NCBI GenBank assembly: GCA_030765055.1 | Contig: CM060947.1 | Span: 66,448,656-66,512,655, forward strand | Direction: 5' to 3' | Origin: Mantis religiosa | Taxonomy: Eukaryota; Arthropoda; Insecta; Mantodea; Mantidae | Length of the DNA: 64,000 nucleotides | In this document: positions 56,750-64,000 of the stretch, piece after piece | How the letters are laid out: each line of letters opens with the position of its first letter | Numbering within the stretch: position 1 is the stretch's first letter | Translations under genes and position numbers: made by a program | The notes under the pieces: generated by a model | Seen by the model: only the letters and a program-made list of their open reading frames with translations | Told to the model about the DNA's origin: nothing | The model's database searches: none

Positions 56750-57955
56750 CACATATAGTGTAAGTACGTAGAAGTAAAGTCCTGGCGTACATTTGGCTTG
56801 ATGTCCAATATTATTTAAAACACTGTAAAATCTGTTACAATGAAAGTTCACCAAACGTTCTTGCATATATCAAAGTGAAGTGACGTTCTTGTGCCCGTTT
56901 TCACCAACAGATGTTAAGACTTTAACACGGCTGTTAGTCTACTTAGCGATACTTATAACAAAAATTGCATTTCACCAAGTGTTAGCTTAAACAGTTGCGT
57001 TAAATCTTTTGTGAAACTAACAAGCCATATTTATGTTGTTTTAGTGCGTCAAAATTTGTGAGAAATCCCGGAGTTCTTCTGTAAAAAAAACAGAATTAGC
57101 TGTGTAAACTCGTATTAGCTGTGCAGAACTTTGTGACATGTTACAGAGGCTAATCGCTGCTCTGTACTCAGAAAGTACATATGTATATGGGTTAGTTACT
57201 AAATTTCAAACATTTAAACAGGTTTTACGTTGCACATATTGCGTATTTTGTCTGTTCTTTAAAGACACTTATTATAATACCTGACAAGTTGCACATTTGC
57301 TTGTTTTACGGATATATTTTATGAATATATTTCTATTTTCTTCATTTTATCTTCCTGTTTCCATTTACAAATGCGAAGTTTCCGAATAATGTGTGCCATT
57401 GAATCTTGGCAATGCTGATGGTAATACATATTCAACGCAATTAATAGAAGCCTATAATTTACACATAGGAATCCTCTTAAAAACATTCAACCGTTAATAA
57501 TTTTAGAAATTCGGTTCCAAAAATATTCCTGCAGTCGCTCTTCAGTTGATTCTTGGGGTCATTCAGTTCAGTGGTGTGACGCTAGAAAATGACGAAGGCG
57601 TTGTTTTCGTGTATATCCTAACTCTTCAGCATGTAGATAAAGTTAGATGATTAATTAATTCATATAGTATCCATACAGTATCTTTATTTCTATTGAGAGA
57701 TTACATAAAAATGTCTTAAGTTTTTATTTTATGTATCATGCATTATTACTTTTATATGGAAATTTTTAGTGATTATATGTACGTACATCTATTAAAGGAA
57801 ATATTATGATAAGATGTAACACTCAGACAGCCAAGGTCAATGCACCATGCTCCTTCCTCGTTGCCACTGCTTGCGTCACGAGTAGAATGCCCTCCGAGAG
57901 CAGACTGTAACCTTCTTGTGCATAATAAGACGTATTTGGACTGCAACAAGACATC
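56750..57955. other. No recognised feature
   Basis: AT-rich. A 'tttcaccaa' phrase recurs at 56906 and 56971 but no element could be defined. Confidence 0.45.
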
Positions 57956-57957
57956 TT

Positions 57958-57959
<2 letters not shown>

Positions 57960-58002
<43 letters not shown>
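57960..58002. repeat. (AT)n microsatellite
   Basis: An uninterrupted AT array of 43 bp; Ile-Tyr ORFs across it are artefacts. Confidence 0.96.
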
Positions 58003-58007
<5 letters not shown>

Positions 58008-58284
58008 TTTTGTGATGCAACAAAAACCAAAAGTATATCTCATCTTTTGAAAGTTCAGCATGGTGTTTTGTATGTTTTGTAAGCCTTGGGACCATGGTTT
58101 CGATTTCCGACTGAAGAGGCAGCATTTTTCTTTAGTTAAAGTGTTTACTTCTTCTACTTCATATATTTGTAATTTTTGTTATAACACCTTAAACGCAGAA
58201 ATTTGATATACAACCCGTTTGTTATAACTACATTTGTTGCGGACGTAATATGTTTGCTTGTACAGTATATTTTCCAACATATTA

Positions 58285-58835
58285 AACCGAGCGAAAAGGC
58301 TCAGGCGGTTTCGTCTATAGCCCACATTCGGGAGACCTGGGTTTGATTCCCGTGGCCGATCTACATGGCCCAAGGGTCTTCCTCGGGTGTTTTCCCAGGT
58401 CGCTAGGCGAATGCTGGGTAGGTTAATTACATCCGCCGAATTTCGTGTCCCTCCATTTCATCACCATTATCATCTCTCATCTGGTGGTCTCCTTCATTGT
58501 AGAAGTCTTCAGGGTGGAAGTCTCGTTGGTGCATGGCAGGATGGTATGCTCTAAGTGACCCACTTCCTCCTCCGGTAGATCGGTTGCCGGTCTCCGAACC
58601 GACTGCTGGGACCGTCTTCAAACCACAGCACGGGGGAATGTCCGTTGTCCTGGCCAGCCGAGGGAGGATTTCTCTAAGTAAAATGTAAGGATCCTGCCCT
58701 CTGCACTGTCGTGGCTACTGGGGACGGCCACCCTCTGTCTCCTCTCGCCTAATCCTTCCTCCCGGGGATGCCTCACTTGGGGGGAATACGGTACAATAGA
58801 CCGAGACTGGTCGCAGTGCCGAATATCCTCCAAAA
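58285..58835 (+). mobile_element. SINE family D, long form
   Basis: Head 'gagcgaaaaggctcaggcgg', B box 'tgggtttgattcccgtgg', 'gggtaggttaattacatccg', then the extra segment with 'gatcggttgccggtctccga' and 'tgtccgttgtcctggccag', then 'ctcctctcgcctaatccttc' to 'gtgccgaatatcctcc'. It is the most complete D copy. Confidence 0.85.
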
Positions 58836-58929
58836 AACATTATTACGAAACATGCTGCAGATAGATAGTTCTAGCGTAGGTGTTTACTTAAAGAATTGAA
58901 GAGTTAAGAATTACTGAGAAGTCGGGATG

Positions 58930-58940
58930 TTTGTGTGTGT

Positions 58941-59008
<68 letters not shown>
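58930..59008. repeat. (GT)n microsatellite at SINE A tail
   Basis: A GT array with one GG interruption; it ends exactly where the reverse-strand SINE A begins ('taatttacgtcctcc'). Confidence 0.95.
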
Positions 59009-59012
<4 letters not shown>

Positions 59013-59110
59013 TTACGTCCTCCAACATTAAGTCATTTCGGACGATGAATGGAATAGGTGAAATGATGCTCAAATGAGCCCAGGGTCCATATAGCTTAAA
59101 GTTACATGGT
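59009..59110 (-). mobile_element. SINE family A, 3' fragment
   Basis: Only the last ~100 bp of the SINE, from 'aatttacgtcctccaacatt' to 'cttaaagttaca'. Confidence 0.88.
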
Positions 59111-59114
59111 AAAG

Positions 59115-59430
59115 GGGGAACAACATTCCAGTATCACCGACCAGCGGGAACCACGAATAAAACCGATGATTAAAGTGGCTGACCCGAAACGGGCTTCTAA
59201 TTTGTAGCAGTATATGTAAATCCATAGTGGAATCATCATCAGCTTTGCATATCAGTGCGTCAATTGAATTATCTCGCGCGACCCCAATTTCTTAAATAGG
59301 CGAAGCGCGATCGTGAAGCAATGTAAGTGCGGAAAAATCATTTTTGGCACGTTGACGTATTTGAAACAATACAACCTATAGCAGCAGCGTCACATTTGGT
59401 AAAACAATCAATACCGGATTCCACGTTTGT
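59115..59430. other. No recognised feature
   Basis: Intermediate GC; no gene or repeat was recognised. Confidence 0.45.
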
Positions 59431-59441
59431 GAAAATGTGTG

Positions 59442-59483
59442 GATGATGATGATGATGATGATGATGATGTTGATGATGATGTT
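59442..59483. repeat. (GAT)n LINE tail
   Basis: A triplet array with one GTT interruption, at the 3' end of the LINE. Confidence 0.93.
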
Positions 59484-59741
59484 TAAGGGCGTACAACTAC
59501 TAGGTCATTAGCGTCCTCAAGAAACCAATGAGTTTAAAAAAAAGCCAAGTAAAAGGCTAAAACACTAAAAAACAATCAATCAGATAAAAACAAAATAAAA
59601 CATCCGTACAACGATGTAGCAAAGACTAAAATAGAAACTAAATCTATAAAAACCAGAAAGAAGGTTAAAATGGTTATAGTACCCAAATTGTTAGGTCATA
59701 AACTCTAAAATTTATAGATAAAACGAACGCTAAAACTTTGC

Positions 59742-59927
59742 TCACCGCCGTCTCGTCATCCGCGAGGATCTCTGCCAAGCTGGCCGGCAGCTGGAGAGAC
59801 GTGCTAGGCTAAAACAATCTAAAAATACATGGTGCACCGACAGTTCGGGATCGCAGAGTGGGCAAACTGGAGCCGGTGTCCGGTTCAATAAAAAGCTGTG
59901 CCTAAAATAACAGTGCCCAATAATACG
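59742..59927 (-). pseudogene. LINE ORF2 C-terminal segment
   Basis: The reverse frame has RRIIGHCYFRHSFLLNRTPA then PVCPLCDPELSVHHVFLDC, the C-x-x-C...H...C segment after RNase H that matches the piece at 8323-8670. It is followed by SCRPAWQRSSRMTRRR and 3' UTR. Confidence 0.82.
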
Positions 59928-60610
59928 CTGACGACATGCTTCTGTTCTGCAAAGACACACATACTCAGAGCCTTCAACTCCATACAGAGACACCTCCGTC
60001 TCACACAGCAGTGGTGTCGCCGTTGGCGGATGTCCGTAAATCCGGACAAAAGCCACGCCATACTTTTCATAAAGCGCCACACCCCCGCAGACTGCCCCAA
60101 CTTCAGCTTCCGAGGTCGAAGGATAGAGTGGACTAACTCTTGGAATAACATTGGATAGAGGCCTAACCTTTCGCCAAAACATCAGAGACCTAGCGGCAAG
60201 GGTACAGGGAGCTATCGCTTCCCTGTACGCAATGCTGGGGTTGAGCTCGATGCCGCTTGGCCTGAGGTTGTACCTCTTCCGAGCGCTGGTAATCCCCGTG
60301 ATGCTATAACCTGCGAGATCTGGGGCATGGCCGCAGACAGCTGGTTGGCATGGCTTCAACGTGCACAGAATAGAGGGCTACGGTCTATCTATTCTGTGGA
60401 TCGCTATTTTCCTACCAGGTTGCTTCACGAAGCCTCGGGACTTCCATATGTGGAGGACGAAGTTAGGTGCCGGGCATCAAAATTCTACGCAACTTTACCA
60501 ACTCACAGAAGTGCCCTTGTTAGATCACTGGGAGATTATGACTCCACTAGACGCCCTTCTAGACAACACCGGGTCCCCCGCATGGCATGCGGGCACCCAA
60601 GATAACCCAG
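59928..60610 (+). pseudogene. LINE reverse-transcriptase segment (inverted relative to tail)
   Basis: The plus frames begin at the catalytic box (DDMLLF), then FNSIQRHLRLTQQWCRRWRM and VNPDKSHAILF; after a shift LARRV-like text, a VIPVML thumb motif, then WLQRAQNRGLRSIYSVDRYF and LLHEASGLPYVEDEV. This order (YxDD, WC...MxxNxxK, thumb, LQRxQNRxLR) is standard for Jockey/I-type reverse transcriptases. At least one stop (near 60160) and frameshifts (near 60235 and 60310) break it. Confidence 0.85.
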
Positions 60611-60644
60611 GAGCTAATCCTAACAGCAGCTAAAGCTGAGCTCC

Positions 60645-61015
60645 ACATAATCTCCTAAGTTGTTTGGCAACAAAATTCTCCCTAACCCAAAACTAAATTA
60701 AAAACACCAGGGTACAGGGAATTGCATCCTGTCCTTTCATCCCGAAGGTACAAATTGTAACCTCACAAAATTCTTCAAATCTCAAAACCTACACCACATC
60801 CATCCTACAAAATCCCGTTCGAATACCTTACCTGCGGTAAAACCCTTAACGGGTGGGCACGCAGCAAAAACCTTCTGGCTATATACAGCCAGCCAGCACG
60901 TCATGGTCAACAGTGCCCAATGCGCAACCGAGCCAATGCGCGATAAGCGACAAGAGGTCGCCCAGTGAATCGGAAGCTCCTTTACCGATCGAAGCTTGTT
61001 GTCACGCAGAGCAGA
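60645..61015. other. LINE-adjacent sequence, not assigned
   Basis: Intermediate GC; probably decayed LINE sequence between two recognisable pieces, but no motif can be read with confidence. Confidence 0.4.
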
Positions 61016-61345
61016 CTACTCATCGCGCCAGCACAAGAGCGCCGCTCCGCGCACAAGCCGAAAGTCTTCCGCGGTCACAGGTGAGATGGTAACACTGGGT
61101 TCTATGATGGCCAGCTTGGCCAGCTCATTTCCCCGCACACCCACATGACCAGGAACCCATGCACACACCACGCTAACGCCAGAGGAGTGTAAAACGTGGA
61201 GGGCGTCCTGGATACGCTGTACGAGAGGATGGATGTTATACAGCTCACGAAGGCTCTGCAGTGTGCTAAGGCAGTCACTTAGGATAAGGCAGATAAGGTA
61301 GTCATCGAACCTTCTTCGGCGAACATATAAAATGGCTCGGTATAT
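61016..61345 (-). pseudogene. LINE RNase H domain fragment
   Basis: The reverse frame reads RAILYVRRRRFD, ILSDCLSTLQSL (the catalytic Asp strand of RNase H), HPLVQRIQDALHVLHSSG and VVCAWVPGHVGVRGNELA, the W-V-P-G-H-x-G-x-x-G-N-E signature of LINE-encoded RNase H. It may belong to the same insertion as 59.4-60.6 kb or to a separate copy; its orientation agrees with the 3' tail piece. Confidence 0.88.
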
Positions 61346-61425
61346 TGCATGGAAATGTGCGGAAGGAAATAAAAGCAAGAAAGAGATATAAAAATAATCA
61401 GTATAACCAAAAGTTGGATTTTCAG

Positions 61426-61629
61426 GGGGGAGACAAAACCCATAGGTCCGATGCAGAGAGCATGTGCGAATTCGTACAATATTTGAAAGTCGCCACTCCC
61501 TGGGGAATCATCGGATACTCAGCCATCATCATCACGTTAGTAGGCAGTGGAACTCGTGTAATATCAGTCGTGGAGCGAAATAGGCTTTTGCGACAGAAAA
61601 TAAAGACAATAAAAATGTGTGCCAAATAA
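61426..61629 (+). CDS. Candidate terminal exon, small membrane protein, unknown
   Basis: It follows 'gttggattttcag' (acceptor AG at 61424-61425) and stays open for 67 codons: GGDKTHRSDAESM, then a hydrophobic stretch within PWGIIGYSAIIITLVGSG, then a basic tail ERNRLLRQKIKTIK. AATAAA (61625-61630) overlaps the TAA stop. The layout suits a last exon with one membrane segment. I do not recognise a family, and no upstream exon was found because LINE debris lies just before it. Confidence 0.3.
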   Translation, partial: GGDKTHRSDAESMCEFVQYLKVATPWGIIGYSAIIITLVGSGTRVISVVERNRLLRQKIKTIKMCAK

Positions 61630-61774
61630 AAATATTCGTATTGTGACGCAGCAGTTATGACCCTAGCTTATCGGGAGGTTAGCCCCGGGCAGCCGAAGAG
61701 ACAAATAAAAATAAACAGACGCAGTAACGCTCTTGCCCACCGTAAACACCGGAAGCGATATCTGCACTTAACTA

Positions 61775-61838
61775 GAATTCTCTTGAAGTTTCCCTTCTCT
61801 CTACTCCAGAACATTCTAGAATATCCTATAGAAAATTC
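61775..61838 (+). promoter_or_regulatory. Heat-shock element cluster
   Basis: Cluster 1 has GAA 61775, CTC 61780, GAA 61785 and TTC 61790, each 5 bp apart. Cluster 2 has GAA 61809, TTC 61814, GAA 61819 and TCC 61824, again in strict 5-bp phase (core GAACATTCTAGAA). A further GAAAATTC lies at 61831-61838. Alternating nGAAn/nTTCn pentamers are the binding site of heat-shock factor trimers. Two multi-unit arrays plus one pair within 64 bp, directly upstream of a TATA box, are hard to explain by chance. Confidence 0.72.
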
Positions 61839-61839
61839 C

Positions 61840-61880
61840 ATTGGCTATATAAACGAGCCAGTTTGTGACTACAGTGAGTG
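61840..61880 (+). promoter_or_regulatory. Core promoter: ATTGG box, TATA box, possible initiator
   Basis: ATTGG (61840-61844) is an inverted CCAAT box; TATATAAA lies at 61846-61853. About 25 bp downstream, ACAGTG (61871-61876) resembles the arthropod initiator TCAGTY. The distance from TATA to initiator is normal. With the heat-shock elements 20-75 bp upstream this is the layout of an inducible Hsp-type promoter firing to the right. Confidence 0.62.
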
Positions 61881-61905
61881 CACCTTTCACAGGAGATTAG
61901 TCTCT

Positions 61906-61983
61906 ATGTTTGGCTCCCCAGCGAGTGAATTGGACCGAAGATACATAGCAAAAGAAAGTGAAGTGAGAGTGTCAACTAAGTGA
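61906..61983 (+). CDS. Small ORF in the putative heat-shock leader, 25 aa
   Basis: The first ATG downstream of the inferred start site opens a 25-residue ORF (MFGSPASELDRRYIAKESEV..., TGA at 61981). The stretch from about 61945 to 62010 is A-rich with 'aaagtgaag', 'gaaagtgaagtgag' and 'aagtgaaaattg', similar in style to the A-rich leaders of insect heat-shock mRNAs. It could be an upstream ORF, a small peptide of a non-coding heat-shock RNA, or chance. Confidence 0.25.
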   Translation: MFGSPASELDRRYIAKESEVRVSTK

Positions 61984-61984
61984 A

Positions 61985-62280
61985 AATTGAATTAGGTCAG
62001 GTCATTGAAATGACAGTGAAAACTGTAAAAATTCAAGTCTTTATTATTAAGTCTTGATTTCGTGAATTATAAGCATTACGTTTTGTCTCGAAACCTTGTT
62101 ACGTGTAATTATTTTAAACTGCTGTTTACATCATAATTGCAGTGAAATGTATCTTGCATATAAGAGGAAATGTAATAGTAAAGTTTATTTTAAAGTTTTT
62201 CGAAAGCCACTTATTATAATAAAATTATATCTTCAATGGTGGGTAGCTTAAATTCTTTTATTTAACATATTACATCGCTT
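61985..62280. other. AT-rich stretch downstream of the promoter
   Basis: No chaperone coding sequence follows within the window. It would be leader or first intron if the promoter is real. Confidence 0.45.
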
Positions 62281-62283
62281 TGT

Positions 62284-62535
62284 ATGGCCGCGCCATGGCT
62301 GAGTGGTCAGGCCGCTTTGCTCTCTCCTAGGCGGCCCGGGTTCGTGTCCCGGGTGACCGCAAAGTGGGATTTGTGGTGGACAACATGGCGCTGGGGTGGG
62401 TTTCCTCCGGGTGCTCCGGTTCCCCCCTCACCTTTCCACCAATTGCTCAATCAATCATTCATTCATCTCCCCCTCAACACTGATTTCATCTCAGGTCAGA
62501 TGCTTCGGCTTACTCGCTCTGAGGGAACCCAAGCA
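62284..62535 (+). mobile_element. SINE family C
   Basis: Head 'ggccgcgccatggctgagtg', B-box region 'gcggcccgggttcgtgtccc', body 'gtggtggacaacatggcgct'; the tail part differs from other C copies ('cagatgcttcggcttactcg'). Confidence 0.88.
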
Positions 62536-62539
62536 TCTC

Positions 62540-62800
62540 CTAACATCACCATTGACGAGAAATGGAGAAAAAAGTATCACTGTAAAAAAATGCTTATTAT
62601 TTAAAAAGGAAACTGGATATAAACATTGCATTTAAAGGCATTGTAGTCTCAATAGAAGGTCTTTAAGTGGTCAAATTCAGATGTTGATCTACAACTTTTG
62701 GTTTGATTTAATGGAAAACAAATGTTATTTTCTCAGTGCATATGATGATTTGAAATGCATCAATTCGTGTGTAATGTGTTCTTCAAATTGTTATTTATTT
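62540..62800. other. No recognised feature
   Basis: AT-rich, nothing seen. Confidence 0.5.
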
Positions 62801-62802
62801 TT

Positions 62803-63032
62803 TTAATTTACTACTTTCAACGTTGTCATATAGGAAGATGAATGAAATGGGTGAAATAATGCTCATATGAGTCCAGGGTCCATAGAGCTTAAAGTTACCC
62901 GACATTTATCTTTTAGGATAAAGGAAAGCCCCGACATCAACTTTATCCAGGTAACTCACCCTGACCAAGATTCGAACTCGGAACCTCTAGAACGTGAGAC
63001 AGACCGCTACCACCTACGCTGCCGAGGCGGTT
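62803..63032 (-). mobile_element. SINE family A, full length
   Basis: A reverse-strand copy from 'aatttactactttcaacgtt' to 'ctacgctgccgaggcgg' with B-box complement 'ccaagattcgaactcgg'. Confidence 0.9.
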
Positions 63033-63138
63033 TCGTTCTTCAAAACGTGAATTTTAAATTGAACTTTCGAACAAGGAACAAGTAAGTTGTTACTAAGCAA
63101 CCAATGTTAATGAAAATCGACCCTAATACCGCCCTTGT

Positions 63139-63141
<3 letters not shown>

Positions 63142-63171
<30 letters not shown>

Positions 63172-63605
63172 CATTTATACACCGCCATTAACTGCAATGG
63201 TCATATCGGCGGCCGTTCTCCTTTGGAACATACCGGATGTGTTAACTCGTATTCGTTGGGTTTTATTCGTATGTGTGTGTAGTGTTTAACGCCCGCTTTT
63301 ACTACATACGGCACCGCAGGCGATGACACTGATGATACATGAGATGAAGATGGAGCACCGGTGGAATGAGATGGCGGGGGAAACCGGAGATCCCGGAGAA
63401 AAACCCGCCCCGGCGCCGTGTTGGCCATCACAAATCTCACTTTGTGGTCGCCTGGGATCGAACCCGGACCGCCTTGGTGAGAGCCAAGCGGTCTAACCAC
63501 TGAGCCACGGCGCGGCCGTTTTATTCGTAGACGCACACATTCTCACTCACCTGGGACCCCTAGCACGACAGGCTGGTGCTCTACCGACTGAGCTACGAGG
63601 CCAGC
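63142..63605 (-). mobile_element. SINE family B, split by a SINE C
   Basis: Exact 10-bp duplications CCCTTGTAAG at 63132-63141 and 63606-63615. The T29 run (63143-63171) is its A tail on the reverse strand; then 'catttatacaccgccatta', the body, the inserted SINE C, and the head 'ctaccgactgagctacgagg'. Part of the B body is missing after the SINE C. Confidence 0.95.
63272..63517 (-). mobile_element. SINE family C inserted in SINE B
   Basis: Exact 12-bp duplications GTTTTATTCGTA at 63260-63271 and 63518-63529. Reverse-strand head 'cggccgcgccgtggctcag', tRNA-Glu-like anticodon arm 'cttggctctcaccaagg', B box 'gggttcgatcccagg'. It has the same body as 20880-21132. The 111-codon ORF across this region is the translated SINE. 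Confidence 0.96.
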
Positions 63606-63615
63606 CCCTTGTAAG

Positions 63616-64000
63616 TTAAATGTTAAATCGCTAGATATTAAAAAGCTCCAATAGTTTAGCGAAAAATAAAGAAGACTAGGATTTTATGGAGATTTCATGG
63701 AAACGTAGTTAAAATGTTTACGCTTTAAAAGGAAATAGCGCTTGAGGACATTGCTTTACGCCACGAAAACCTGTAATGAAATAATATAGCCTCATATGAG
63801 GCCAACAAGTTATTTAAATCAGCGACACCATTATGCAACTTGTGTAATTTCGATAACTGGAGCATATTCTCTCTGTATTGTAAGTCCGATACCGGGTTTT
63901 TCTAAAGGAAACTTTGTGGAAACCTTTACTCGCAAGACCTGGAATTTAGTAGTCCTAAGTGGAAATGGGACAATACTATGTTTTGTTAGAATTTCTTTCT
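63616..64000. other. No recognised feature
   Basis: AT-rich up to the window edge; nothing seen. Confidence 0.5.

Larger units (their letters stand above)
59432..60640 (-). mobile_element. I-group-like LINE insertion with inverted 5' part
   Basis: The 3' end is on the reverse strand: a (CAT)n tail (59442-59483 as GAT), 3' UTR with the complement of 'ctaatgacctagtagttgta', then the C-terminal coding piece to 59927. From 59928 the LINE reverse-transcriptase segment reads on the plus strand to about 60610. A 3' part in one direction joined to an inverted upstream part is the expected product of twin priming. Coding text is mildly decayed. Confidence 0.7.

Noticed and set aside
63201..63536. 111-codon reverse ORF
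   Set aside because: It spans SINE B and the nested SINE C; parts of the same translation recur at 20918-21115.
61880..64000. Hsp70 or Hsp90 coding region after the heat-shock-type promoter
   Set aside because: No frame shows the start of either chaperone; the sequence holds SINEs and AT-rich DNA only.

Overview
This is eukaryotic, AT-rich nuclear DNA, almost certainly from an arthropod with a large, repeat-loaded genome. The evidence is one window holding mariner, Tc1-like, pogo, hAT and I-type LINE relatives of the kinds common in arthropods, at least six families of tRNA-derived or SINE-like elements, and very long simple-sequence arrays. I cannot name the species. No complete host gene is visible; the window looks intergenic or intronic.

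Layout. 1-9 kb: AT-rich background, an old dispersed repeat (called F here), and a LINE 3' end with its tail. 9-17 kb: SINEs of family A (tail ends ...GGACGTAAATTA) and family B (tail ends ...TATAAATGGAACAAATAAAA), a 276-bp compound CA array, a 5'-truncated reverse transcriptase with flanking duplication, and families E and D. 18.1-23.2 kb: three different DNA transposons almost end to end, namely a mariner with a hairpin insertion, a Tc1-like element with double binding sites at each end and a nested SINE C, and an element with about 110-bp inverted repeats starting CACTR that carries a broken copy of a protein family widely repeated in arthropods. 24-36 kb: SINE fragments including a tandem triplet, and an AAT array. 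36.5-38.2 kb: deleted pogo element with a nested SINE D. 38-46 kb: SINE-like family H, SINEs B and A, several F copies. 46.3-46.6 kb: a possible promoter plus first coding exon. 48-51.4 kb: AAT array, a 51-T run, and a deleted hAT holding a 311-bp ATT array and a SINE A with exact duplication. 52.7-53.8 kb: the only long intact ORF that looks like a real protein, a 343-residue mariner/IS630-type transposase, apparently lacking one catalytic Asp. 54-59 kb: SINEs B, A, D. 59.4-61.4 kb: inverted LINE pieces. 61.4-62 kb: a possible terminal exon, then a striking cluster of heat-shock elements, an ATTGG box and a TATA box. 62.3-63.6 kb: SINEs, including a C inserted inside a B with both sets of target duplications intact.

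The parts mostly do not work together as a pathway. LINEs would supply the machinery that moved the SINEs, and the DNA transposons are decayed or deleted copies. The main candidates for host function are the heat-shock-type promoter at 61.8 kb and the short first exon at 46.52 kb. SINE family letters A-H are labels used only in this annotation.
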